DNA of 64,000 nucleotides, from the NCBI GenBank assembly GCA_013180625.2, contig SNVD02003550.1, positions 119,566 through 183,565 of the forward strand. The letters run 5' to 3'. Positions within the stretch are counted from its first letter, which is position 1. Each line of letters starts with the position of its first letter. Shown here one piece after another: positions 22,668 through 33,696 of this stretch. A program made the translations under genes and the position numbers. The notes below the pieces were generated by a model. It saw only the letters and a list, made by a program, of their open reading frames with translations, was not told where the DNA came from and searched no databases. The stretch comes from Boswellia sacra (taxonomy: Eukaryota > Streptophyta > Magnoliopsida > Sapindales > Burseraceae).

Positions 22668-23335
22668 ATGGCATCATCAAACCTACAATTGATCTCAACC
22701 ATCTTCTTATTCATCTTCCTTTCCCTTGTTCTTTTTTCTCACTCCATTGGTAATTCCACAATACTCTTTTTCGTCTCTCTTTCATATTTTGTATTTGTAC
22801 TTGCATTTTCTCTTTCTTCATTACATGTTAATGTGTCCTTAACATGTTTAAAAGCTCTATGGAGCAAGTGCTTTCTAAAGTAAAACGATGTCAACGTCAA
22901 GTATGTTTGTAGAAAAACAACTTGAATTTCAGCATAATTACCTTTTAAGCTATTATGATGAGTAAAGCTTCATTAGAAAATTTGTGTACAAAGTTAATGT
23001 GGTATCACTTATTCAATATCATATTACTCATTAGTATTTATTATATTGACTTTCTTATATTCATCTTTCCATTCACTCAGTATCATATTAATTTTATATA
23101 CAGACTTTGTAAGTGTAGTAAAATAGACCATAATGAGGTAAGCAAAAATTAATTCTATTTCTAATTATAATTTTGAATTTTTTTAAATATCTATCATTAA
23201 GAAGAAGGATTAACAGAATCTGGCATTGATTGTTTTGGGACATACAAATCTTCAAAGAATTGGAGTATTTAAAGCAAACAACAACATTGTTGTGGTGGTG
23301 ACTGCATCTATGATACATTTGAAAGTCATGCAAAA
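22668..23335 (+). pseudogene. Defensin-like secreted peptide gene, signal-peptide exon plus decayed exon 2
   Basis: Exon 1 (22668-22749) encodes a clean signal peptide (MASSNLQLISTIFLFIFLSL, then VLFSHSI) and ends in a phase-1 donor, G/GTAATT. This is the usual arrangement of plant defensin-like genes. Exon 2 starts at about 23202 after CATTAAG and aligns with copy A: EEGLTESGIDCFGTYKSS, then an in-frame TAA where the second cysteine pair should be, then GGDCIYD. A TATATAAG box precedes the gene near 22590. It is the only copy with its first exon. Given the stop and lost cysteines it is probably dead. Confidence 0.65.
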
Positions 23336-24170
23336 TAATGTTGTTGCAATATTTTGTATTAATAATAAACTAAGTAATTAGTGATATATAAATTAATAAC
23401 CAATTATTAGGGTAGTTTATATATTTCAACATTTGAGATTATGTACTCTATACAAGCAATAAGGTCATTTTGAATAATAAATATATAGGTGTTCACACAA
23501 TTTGTGTAACTACATGTCTATTTTCCTTTTAACTTAAAAATATTAAACAAAATCTATATTAAGTTAAATGTAGGTCTCTTATATGAATTATCTGCTCACA
23601 ATGTTATTAGATCAACAATGTTTATTAAATTGATCCAGATCAAAGTGTGTTGGTAATAGACATTAACTTTTTTGGAAATATTACCCAAAATTATGGCTTC
23701 AAAAGGGAAGAGAAACCACCCATTTTTTTGGAACAACAAAATATACCTAATGGTTAAAGAATCATAATTAAAATAATTATCTTAACTAGCTTTTACATGA
23801 TTATGAATTAAATATCTCATATATAGTTTAATTGATTACTTATGAATATCATATCATTTTATATAATATCAGCATGGAATGGAAGGAATTAATTTCTGCC
23901 TTATATATGTTTTCATGAAATTAATTCAAGTTGAAATAAGAAACTTCCATTGATTAATTGTATAGGGAAAAAAAAACTAATTTTGTGGCCTGAAACACGA
24001 AGCAAAACCGATGTTTGTAAGCATTAAGTAAGACTGCAAAATATTTTGAATTTTTGACATCAAGAAGAAAAGAAATCATTTGCCCAATTCACTATAACGG
24101 TAAGAGTCTCCTAATAACAAGAAGGATTAAACACCAGAAATTAAACTAGAATAATAACTAACGTTCCTGC
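23336..24170. other. 3' flank of the defensin-like relic and inverted duplicate of 18.9-19.3 kb
   Basis: 23410-23515 is the conserved flank (GCAATAAGGTCATTTTGAAT). 23870-24060 corresponds, inverted, to 18950-19210. No gene seen. Confidence 0.45.
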
Positions 24171-24299
24171 TCTTTGACGATGATGGAGACTCAAGCCACA
24201 ATTATTATGATGAGAACAAGCAAAATGATCCTAAAATTCACAAGAAGCAAGCAACTCTACAGCAAAATGATTGTTCATATATTAAATTGTTTTCCAAAA

Positions 24300-24679
24300 A
24301 GCATTAAAAAAAAGGAGACGAGCTGCAGCATAGAAACAAAAATAATCAAATATACAATCAAATAGATCATGGCATTTTTTCTCTACGCATAATCGTAAAT
24401 AAACGGAAAATTAAAATGTGATAAGCTACGCATAATTTACGAGAGATGAATTAGATCTTCGAGTCCTGGATGCTTTCAGAAGATGGTAGCCTAAGTGGTA
24501 GCAGGCTGGCAGCTTTTAATACTAAAACCAGTTTCATCTGCAAGAAAACAAATGATTACGATCGGATTAAGAAATTTGAAAAAAAAAATGTTTTCAGGAA
24601 ACCAAGAGTAGAAATTAAAAATAAAATCAATTTATATTGCACAAAGAACTCACCAATAATGACTTGTTGCTCATGGACC
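24300..24679. other. Non-coding, between syntaxin anchor and hAT-like element
   Basis: GCATAATYGTAAA/TTTACGA-like short repeats at 24388-24440. No SNARE core exon is recognisable here. The plus-strand frame at 24470-24721 has no family hallmark. Confidence 0.35.
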
Positions 24680-24689
24680 AGCATGGCTA

Positions 24690-25790
24690 AGGGATTGTTT
24701 GTTTTTGCACTTTTCATTTAATTTCATTTGGACTTAAGATTTTAGTGAATTATTATTATTTTTCAATATTCACTTTTTTTTTTCAGTGGTATTACTTATT
24801 TCAGAAAGTGGAAATTTATGATCACTTTTTTTTTTAACATTCTAATGTTTGAATTGTGTTTTATTGCCAAAATAATCCTATATTTATTATTTTACAAATT
24901 AATATAAATTTAAAAATTATAAAAACTTTATTAAAATAATTTTAAATTTATATTTTGAATTAAATTATTTTTTTAATTTGCAGAACTAGCAGCGAGAGTC
25001 AGCTGTCGGAGTCCACTGCTGTAGTCGTTGGTCGCCAGTGGTATGGTAGGTCCGACGACACCACTCATGCTACCGTGATCGCCGTCAATTGGCCGTCTAT
25101 TTTCAGTAAATGTCATCGACGATTAAGGTGACGATCAACAGGATCAGACATTTAAAGTTTTGCACACTGACAACGATGACAATAGCGACTGTCCGTTAGA
25201 ATTTTTTTCTATTTTTACAAAATAAAATTAATAAATATTAATTATTTTAATATTATAATTTTAAATATAACTACAAATAATTTACTTATTTTTAATAATA
25301 TAATTTTAATTAACTTAAATTTTTAATTTTTAATTTTTTAAAAATTGTATATTTTAGTTTTTTATATTAAAATAGCCAATATCAATAGACGCACGACATA
25401 TTTTAGTATTTTAAATTTTTTTTAGTTTTTAAATTTCAAGAAAAATAAATAAAGAAAAGCTTTTTTTATTTATAAAATTATCTATATAATTCATCGTAAT
25501 ATTTTACCATATTAAAGAAAATATATACCTGTATGACGGGTAATTTTATTATTAATTCTTGATTTTATTGTTATTGATATCTTAATTTAATTTTGTTAAG
25601 TATTTAATTTTAAGATATATTCTATATTAGATATTGCATATTAATATTAAATGTAAACATGTCATATTTAAATTAATTTGTTAACTTAAGACTTATTGAA
25701 AAATTAAAAATAAACATATCATAAAATGGTACAAAAATAAGTGGTAATAAGTATTAAGTGAAAAAACAAACGGCTGTTTTTCAATGTCAC
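24690..25790. mobile_element. Non-autonomous hAT-like or similar DNA element (about 1.1 kb)
   Basis: The left end GTTTGTTTTTGCACTT (about 24697) and the right end, inverted GTTTGTTTTTTCACTT (about 25775), form terminal inverted repeats. The interior is AT-rich with a GC-rich CCGTCG/GTCGCC core (24985-25195) and no transposase. It ends a few bases downstream of the donor of the syntaxin exon at 25797-25896. The exact termini and target duplication could not be fixed. Confidence 0.45.
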
Positions 25791-26099
25791 ATTTACCTCA
25801 CCAATTTGTTTATGAATTTCTTTGATCCCCAACTTTCTTTCTTCAATAATGGCGTCATTAAAAGCAAGCTCATTATCCATAAATACAACTTCTTCCCTCA
25901 AAATTATATATGATAACAAAGGATGGATTTAGAACATATTCAATTTCATCATCACAAAGCACTCGAGCAACAAAATTTATCGGTTGCGAAGCTATTGTGT
26001 TGATAGCACTAAAATACAGCGGGTAATTAAATCCTTTACAGGACATGTCCCCGCTAACAAAAATTAAGTGATAAAAGGTAAAAGGTCTCATCATTCAGA

Positions 26100-27070
26100 A
26101 GAGACGAAGACACATTGCTATACTTCCTCATGTTGCCAAAAGAACCCGTAAACTGTATTCTTAATACACGCCCAATGCTAACAAAGGGGCCTTAGGCTCC
26201 ATCTATATAATACAAAGAATTACAGTATTAAGCCAGTCTTCCCTAATTTAAAGCCTCACAGTTACATTGTTAAAATAATGATGTAAATTCTAGAAAGCTT
26301 TGCCGCACTAAGCATCCAATAGATTTACAAAGCTCAGTCGGTTAATTAATCGATAAAATAACAGCTCGCATGAAGTCAAGCCAGCATGAACGCCAACATC
26401 ACTGGAAGACATGAAGAAGTCGGTTTACAAGCTGCAAAGAAGCAAGCTAATTGTGCCATGTGTGTGAGCCAATTGAATGAAGGCACTTCATAAGCATCGA
26501 CCAATTATAAGCCATGTGATGCAAGTCGGTCAATCAAGAGTAATCTTCGTGCAGCCACGTCATTTACAATTTGCATTATCATGCAAAATTTACTGGAGGT
26601 GCCACTCATCTCTTCCAAATCCAATCCCAAGCAAAAGGACTTCATCAAATTATTATTCTAATTGTGTAAACCGACTTGCATAACCGCCAGCGAACACTAT
26701 AAGTATAGCTTAGTACTCTCATTTGTAACATGTTCTATCAATTAGAAAACTAAGAAAGAGCTTCGGTGTTCACACATACACGAGAGGCCCGACGCTCCAT
26801 AGGTTGTATTGTTTCAAATATTTCCCCGGTCAAGAATGAGAGAAGTAGGTGCAATGATCTTAGTTGACAAATGAGTTGTGGGATGCGCCCGTTGGTGGAT
26901 CCAAAGATGAAAGGAGTGCCACTGTGTCGGGAAGAAAAAAGCTTAGCTTAAGAGATTTGAACCTGCCATGGAAAGACCTGTGAATTTTACTTTTGATGCT
27001 CCTTCTATGAGTTATATTGTATTAATATAATACATTGAGAGGATTCCTTAATCGTAAAATACTTGCACAA
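26100..27070. other. LTR-like or unclassified repeat within the syntaxin remnant
   Basis: 26160-26220 contains an inverted relative of GGCCCCTTTGTTGCATTAG at 21810, part of the syntaxin-associated flank. 26290-26850 has LTR-like features: a TATAAGTATAG box near 26699, then TGTAACATGTTC, then GGGATGCGCCCG near 26880. No matching second LTR was seen. Confidence 0.35.
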
Positions 27071-27079
27071 ATAGCTATA

Positions 27080-27600
27080 TTAAATAGGAATTGTCTTTAT
27101 ACGATTTCCAATGAGATCATAAAAATCAAATAAGGAGATTGGAAAGAATCTGCCAGAATGTTTTAAATGGAAGAAAGAAATATTAAGACAAGTGCGCCGG
27201 GAGGAATAGAAAATAAAGAAGAGAATAAGCATCTTAAAGCTCTGATCGATCAGGTCCAGCGGATAAGTAGGTCCATCTTTAAGCATGCAATAATCGATTA
27301 TGCAGCTAATCACACCGGGCAGGAATGGATTCTAAGTTCTTTGCCAAGGAGAAGACGCGGGTTCTTTCTATTTCAAGAATGGGTGGCCCACATTGGGATA
27401 TGGAACTGAGCGCAGGTAAGCTGCCCCTGAATTGTTTTTTATATTATAGAAACTCATCGTTCTTGAAAAATGGAAGAAAAGCCCCTTCGTTAGAAGGAGC
27501 CCGCTATGAAAAAAGAAAAGGGTCTGGAGTCTACACATTGATTTTTTTTTTTTTTTCGCAAGTTTTGTAAACAATCAAACACTTTACTATATTCTATAGT
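27080..27600 (+). other. Unidentified coding-like or organelle-like segment
   Basis: A plus-strand frame (27167-27409) reads MEERNIKTSAPGGIENKEEN and continues with ALIDQVQRISRSIFKH. Base composition is less AT-rich than its surroundings, and phrases such as AAGGAGCCCGCTATG resemble plant organellar DNA, so a nuclear organelle insert is possible. I do not recognise a family, and three overlapping frames compete. Purine/pyrimidine runs follow (27541-27557). Confidence 0.25.
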
Positions 27601-28188
27601 CTATTTTCTAACGTACATAGAGTGATCCAGGCAACCCTAAAAGTTTGCTCCTTTCATGATCTTTCCTTCTGAATTGCCAAACCTTATCAATGGTGATTTT
27701 GTTTGCCAAGTCGAGAATTCATAGAAACCAAAAGGAGACTCACAAAAGGCAAAAATTTGATTTATTCTATTCTGGTGTGCTCGAATAACTTATGATTTGT
27801 AAGTGAAAGCGTAACATCTTCTGAGAGAACAGCACTAATAAACCCATCTCAAGCAGCCTAATAATTGGATATCATTTGAGTTGTAAACAAAGAATGCTGT
27901 TAACTCAAACGTCACCTTCATTTTCACTATATTTTGCTAAGTTGGACTAAGAGATCATAATGACGTACAACCAACTCACCCAGCATGAAGGGAAATCAAA
28001 TTCAGACGCAGAGTTCAAATTAGTGCCGGGGCCTGAAAACTCAAAAGTTTAAGCTGATACAGGATTTACATCTTCATTCATATGCAATAAAAATCTCATA
28101 ATTTCCTGATATGGAAAGCTTATTTATGGATTTAAGATTGTACTAAAAAATAAAAAATAAATAGAAAAAGAAGTGAATTATTGTTTAC
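27600..28188. other. Intronic or repeat sequence in the syntaxin remnant
   Basis: No coding potential or element ends identified. It lies 3' of the exon at 28189-28260. Confidence 0.35.
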
Positions 28189-28699
28189 CTTTCAGATTCT
28201 TGAAGAATTTGCTGTTCTGAAGTCTTTGATGAACTTATCTCTGGTTCATGGGCAGAGTAGCTGCAGAATATTTGATTACAAATAACATAAGGCACACAAA
28301 TTACAACCATAGAATATAAGTGAAATCAATTATCCCTACATGTTATTGAGAAGTTCAGTTCGAGCAAATTAGTTTGTCAAATTTCATCTCAATATACTTC
28401 TAGTTTTTCATTTTTATAAGTTTTTAAATCTTCCATTTTATCCCATTTGTATCACTATGTCGACATATTGGTGACCCTATTAAATGCTGCAAACCAAAAT
28501 GGCCAAAGAGAAATACATAAGAGCACAAAGCTTCAAACTGTCTAATAAAATTTACCTGGTTGGAAGAACCACTTTGGAAACAGTAGGAACATATGTTGTT
28601 TCCCTCTCAGCTGCAAGCCTCTGAGCCTTCTGAAATTCCTTGAGGACAGATTGGAAGTCTTTTGCAAGCTTAGCATCAGCAATCTTCTTGATGGACTGC

Positions 28700-29436
28700 A
28701 ATTTAATGGTACGGTTTAACTGGTTGAGATAAAAATCACATTCTGCGCACATAAAAAGAAATAAATAAATCAATGAAGGACATCTTTCTATGTTATCCAC
28801 TGCCATTTATTGAATAGAGAAAGAAAGAAAATAAAAGAAACAAAAAAAAGGGGGAGGACAGGGCGAAGGGAGAAGAAGAAGAAGAAGCCCGCTCAGGTTG
28901 TTGAAATGCTAACCAAGTGAAACCAAAAGGAAGTTTCTTCAACAGAGTTGACCAAGATGAAAATAGAGGAGATTAGGCAAATTTTATTTGAAGGTAAGGA
29001 AGTCTCCGTATAATAGAAGCGTATTATCAATCTATTGTAATACTAGTAGCAGGTTCAGGTTGATGAAACTGATGATTTTCGTTGGACTTGGACTGACATT
29101 TTGCCTATAAAAGGGCAGTAAATATGGGACACCATTTCAATGCTCAGAGAGCACTTCTATCCAGGCTTTTCTGCCAATGACGGTGTTGGTTCTTCTAGTT
29201 ATGCCATCTTTCGATCTCTTTGTTATGTATTGATAAATGATTGCCCTCCCTTATATTTAATGATTAATATTAAATTTCTAATAATGTTAATGCCTTTTTC
29301 TGTGTGTTTATACTGCATTTCATTTACACTGACTTTTGCAAGGTGATCAGCTTCACTAGCTTGCTTGAATTTAGTTTAAGTGTCTTTTACCAGTTGCCCT
29401 ACATGTAGCCTTGTCTTGTGCCAGCCAGAAAAGTCA
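28700..29436. other. Sequence upstream of the syntaxin exon, no gene identified
   Basis: The expected preceding syntaxin exon (Habc, ending in an ASETDH-like region) is not found. A (GAA)n run lies at 28870-28890. The frame at 29140-29346 has no recognisable domain. Confidence 0.35.
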
Positions 29437-29441
29437 ATGCA

Positions 29442-32400
29442 TGACACGACCCGCCCCTAGCTACACGGGTGAATCATGCCTAAAACTGCGTGCTACTGAC
29501 TGTTTCTTAATTCTTGACTTTCTTATGGAACAAACTTGAAACAATTATCATTACAACCACAAATAAATTTAAATAAAACAATTTAACTATTACAATCTTA
29601 ACATATCCTTTCACCATCACGTGGCTGGGCCTCCAAACTTTATATCTATATCACATTTTGCTTTCACCTGGGGGGAAAATTTTTTAAAAACAAAGAAAAA
29701 TAAAAACAAAGTTGTGAGTATAAAACTCAGTGAGTGGGGGTAAAAATATATTTGTAAATAAATCTAAAAAAAATTGTATTATTATAAAATAAATCTTTGC
29801 TCTATAAAAAAAATCTCCATAATCCATAATTTTCATATTGTCTAAAATGTTATAAAACTTTAAAATAAATTACTATTGAATAATTAAATCCATTAAAATA
29901 CTACTTATGGTTAAAATAATAAAATAATCATCTTCAATCGTATAATAAATATGCTCTTGATGATCAGGCTAAAATCATCACTTTAGTTATTTACTATGCA
30001 AAACATAATTTTCTTAAAAATCTTCTTTCAGAAGAAACTTTTAAGAATCATGCTTCTTTTTCAAACTAACTCATATAAACATATTCAAAACTCTTTTTAT
30101 TATACTAAACAAGTACCCTTGGAACTGTCTCATCCTGCCTGGCGAGATCTAACATCGCATAGGCAGAACTATCTGAATTTCCTTATACCTGGTGAGATCT
30201 ACATCATGCAGGCAGAGCTATCTGTACCTGGCGAGATCTAACATCGCACAAGCCTACTATCTAGTCATACGCATGCGTAGAACTGCCCCCAAAGGGCTAA
30301 TGCGCCCAGATCACACGGCCCAAAGCCTCTATGTGTGTCTGAACGAGCCCCAAAGGCCTTTATCTTTCTATCTTTCTATCTGCTGTCTCACTGTCTAAGT
30401 GAGCTGGGTACTAGCTTAGTATAATATAATCAAACTTTCTTATTTTTGCTAAAACTGATTTATTTTCAAAATTTGCTTCATATGCTGAATCATTGCTTCT
30501 CAAACAAATTTATCAAAATTTGTAAATCTTATGTAAGCTGAAATGAACTCATAACATCTGAATCCTTGAAAATCTATGATAGATATTTAAAAGAGTAATT
30601 GTAATTACTTTAAGAAATCCTCGAAATCAAACTATGAAAAAAATTGATCGTAATTATTCTGCTTATACACTTTTTATAAAATAGTAAAATATGCATCTAT
30701 AATAATATAGAAAACGATTCATAAATAAAACATGAATCTTTCTTAAAAATGCTAGATCATTGTTTAAAACTAACTTTGCAACTAAAATTTATATCTACAA
30801 CCATTTGGAAAACTAGATTTGAAACATCTTAATAATTGAAAGCAAACATAACAAATAAGTCTATTTACCCTCAGGAAATAAAAAAAAAGAAACTAACTTG
30901 AAATCTTCTGAATTTGCTAAAATTCTCAGAAATTCTATTAAATGCTAAATAAACATAGCTAGATAAATACTAAAACATATTTCTAATTATCCAGAAAAAT
31001 AAATCTTCTACTCTTTCTAAAACTTTCTAAAATATCCATAAAATAAAATACTTTTCATTTCACTATAAATCATAATTTATATTTCTATCTCAAAATTTCA
31101 TACATCATACTTTAACTCAAATCTTTTTTTACTGTTCTAAATTTTTCATAATTCTGCATTTAGGTCCCTACAATTTCTGGAGCTGCTTTCTAAATTTGTA
31201 CTTCTCCCCTGCTTCGGCAGTTTTAAAATTTTGCATGTCACCCCTGCAGAATTTAAATTTTACTTTCCAAAACTTTTTCTTTTTAATTTCCTATTATTTT
31301 GAATATAAAATCACTTATCATTTTGTTAACCAAAACCACCATTTCTTCAACATATGTATTTATGTAAAGAAAATAACCTAATACCTCAATTTTCTATACT
31401 AATTCATCTAATTATAAATGTCTCTTTTCCAATCATAAACAAAAACTTTCTACTTTCCATCAACATATAATATATATATTCAGTCTACAACTTTCACTTT
31501 AAATTTATTTTTCTAGCACCACCCATTACCATCTCTTCTATCCAAAATCTAATACTTTACGCACACTTATTTTCAAAATACGTAAATCATCATCATCTAT
31601 TCTAAAAACTTTTAATATAACTCAACTAATTAAACTAATAACTTAAATCATATGAAAAATCATAAATTTAATACACTTAAATATTATATGAAATTCTCAA
31701 AACATAATCCACTCACTAATTTGGTTGCACAATTCGGTAGCTCGGATTTGATTCAAAAATCAACATTCCGCCTATCCGGCCGCATTCCTCAACAAGAATT
31801 AATCCTTCCTTGTCCTAACATCATAAAAGAGCTCATCACATTATATTCAATTAGTAATCAACTTGAATATTTAAAATTTCCAATATCCAACTTCATATCT
31901 TAATCCAATCAATCCTAATTAACTCTATTTCCAAACTTCTTAAACGGAACAGTTCTTGTTCTCTGATTTTTAATAAATAATTGACTTGTCAGAATGGTCT
32001 AAAATTTTATACAGACCTTATAAACATACATATCTAATGACATATAAAATTTCATAGCATTCCAAGTTCATAAAGTACCTCAAAATCTTCATGATTCTAG
32101 ATACAAAAATTCTGTAAATTCATTTCCAGAACTGACCTCTCCATATTCCAAAATACATGATAATTCATACTAAATCTGTAAAATCACAAAAATCTCCAGA
32201 TTTAAACTAGACATATACAAAAACTCGTATCCCAAATTTTATAATTTGTGAAGACCTCTAGATACCTCAAATCACTTACTCAAAACTGATTTTCTGCTGA
32301 AAAACTGAATTTCCAGTAGTAAACAGTAAACTTCAAAAATTCATAATAAATTGTATACTTAACATTATTTAGTGAATCCAACTTTAAACAAATCCTTATG

Positions 32401-32908
32401 ATGTCTATTTTAACGTATATAAATTTCAGAATCAAATTCAAAGCCAATAAATTGTAAAAATTTTCGGAATTACTACTGTTCATAGAACCCTAAATTTAAT
32501 TTTAACATTTTAAACCTTAAAATTCACCAGGACAAACCATAAACACATCAATAAAATAATCAATTACCTTAAATAAGACTTCAATTCCATCTTGATCCTC
32601 CTTCTCTCTCTAGATTCTCTCTCTAAAAATTTTTCAAATGTCTAATAACTCCTCTAAATTCATATCTATAGTTAGAATTCAAGATATTGAATTTAATTTG
32701 GGTTAAAAATGAAATTATTACCTCGAGAACCCCTCAAAAATCCTCCAAATTTTCCACTTCCCTTGAGCTCTCACCCCCTTCCCACGTCTGTCTTCTTCTC
32801 CTCTCTATCTAGATTTTTCTTTCTTTCTTTTTTTTGTGTCTTATAAAAATTAGAAGAAGGAGAAATGGGCTGGGCTTTTGCACTTTGCCCAAATTGTGGC
32901 CCGTTACA
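29442..32908 (-). mobile_element. Solo LTR, 3.47 kb, with perfect ATGCA target duplication
   Basis: The element runs from TGACACGACCCGCCCC to GGCCCGTTACA (TG...CA). It is flanked by ATGCA at 29437-29441 and ATGCA at 32909-32913. On the minus strand it starts TGTAACGGGCCAC and ends GGGTCGTGTCA, as in long LTRs of some Ty3/gypsy lineages. No gag/pol domain lies inside. A small repeat around CTGGCGAGATCTAACATCGC recurs near 30137, 30188 and 30226. A truncated second member starts at 33697. Removal of the rest of the element by LTR-LTR recombination is the simplest reading. Confidence 0.8.
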
Positions 32909-33162
32909 ATGCACATTAAACTCTAAAAGAAAGGTAATGCAAAATTTTCCTGCCTACAGTGCCTCAAGAAGGAGTGCGAAGAGAAAATAAATGAGGTTAA
33001 AGTCACAGGTTATCATCAATATTGGAAAAAATACAGACTTCAAAGCAACAAAGAAAATATTGAGCATTCATTAATTTTCTAATTCATTCATAATGAGGAA
33101 AAGAAAAATGTATTCTATTTCTAGTAAAAAAATTTATTTTTTTTTGAATATATATCATTCAG

Positions 33163-33330
33163 GAGATGGATTAAAAGAATCTGGCGTTGATTGTGTTGGT
33201 ATACAGGCGTTGATCGCCATATGATTGCAATATTCAATGCAAACAATGACATGGTTCTAGTGGTGACTGCATATCTGATGCAAATGGAAGTCATAAACAA
33301 TATTTTTACAGTATTGGGCATTACTAATAA
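33163..33330 (+). pseudogene. Defensin-like exon 2 relic, copy D
   Basis: After acceptor CATTCAG at 33161-33162 the sequence aligns with copy A (GDGLKESGVDCVG, then ATTGCAATATTCAATGCAAA and GGTGACTGCATA), but insertions and stops break the frame inside the cysteine block. The upstream intron matches 23130-23200. The 3' flank (33350-33690) carries the same GTCATTTCGAATGAT-type block as the other copies. No exon 1 is seen; the 3.47-kb solo LTR lies 250 bp upstream. Confidence 0.55.
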
Positions 33331-33696
33331 ACTGTGGAATTAGTGATATTAATGACCAATTATTACGCTAGTTTATGTTTCAATATTTTAGTTAAATAAC
33401 ACTGTATCTACAACTCATTTAAAACTAATTTCTTTTTTAACCTGAGTTAACAAAATATTATTAGATAGATAATTACTATGTCCTACAATTTAACTTCTTT
33501 TTTTATTTTTATTTCTCATCTATTACAATGATATTTTTGCAAACTCATGTTGTATAAAAGTTGTTGTAGATGAATTATTGATGTAGCATTACTCTTTTAG
33601 CTTATGTACTCAATAAAGTAACAAGGTCATTTCGAATGATACATATATAAGTGTTTATGCAATTAGTGAAAAATTATATATTGAAAGGATCAACTA

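Larger units (their letters stand above)
24191..28695 (-). pseudogene. SYP2-type syntaxin gene remnant with several intact exons, interrupted by transposons
   Basis: Qa-SNAREs of this group act in fusion at the prevacuolar/vacuolar membrane. Exon 28695-28556: [20 protein letters not shown], then [17 protein letters not shown]. Exon 28260-28189: YSAHEPEISSSKTSEQQILQ. Exon 25896-25797: EEVVFMDNELAFNDAIIEER, then KLGIKEIHKQIGE. Consensus GT and AG flank all three and phases agree (AG/C, AG/G, phase 0), so they splice in frame. The C-terminal anchor is at 24250-24191 (VNFRIILLVLIIIIVA, stop). The exon(s) with the SNARE core after IGE, and the N-terminal Habc exons, are not found. A hAT-like element and LTR-like sequence lie within introns. 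Probably dead, unless missing exons lie outside the window. Confidence 0.82.

Noticed and set aside
27080..27600. Organelle-derived insert or host exon
   Set aside because: Only a composition impression. No organellar or host gene could be named, so it is listed as unidentified and not as a finding.
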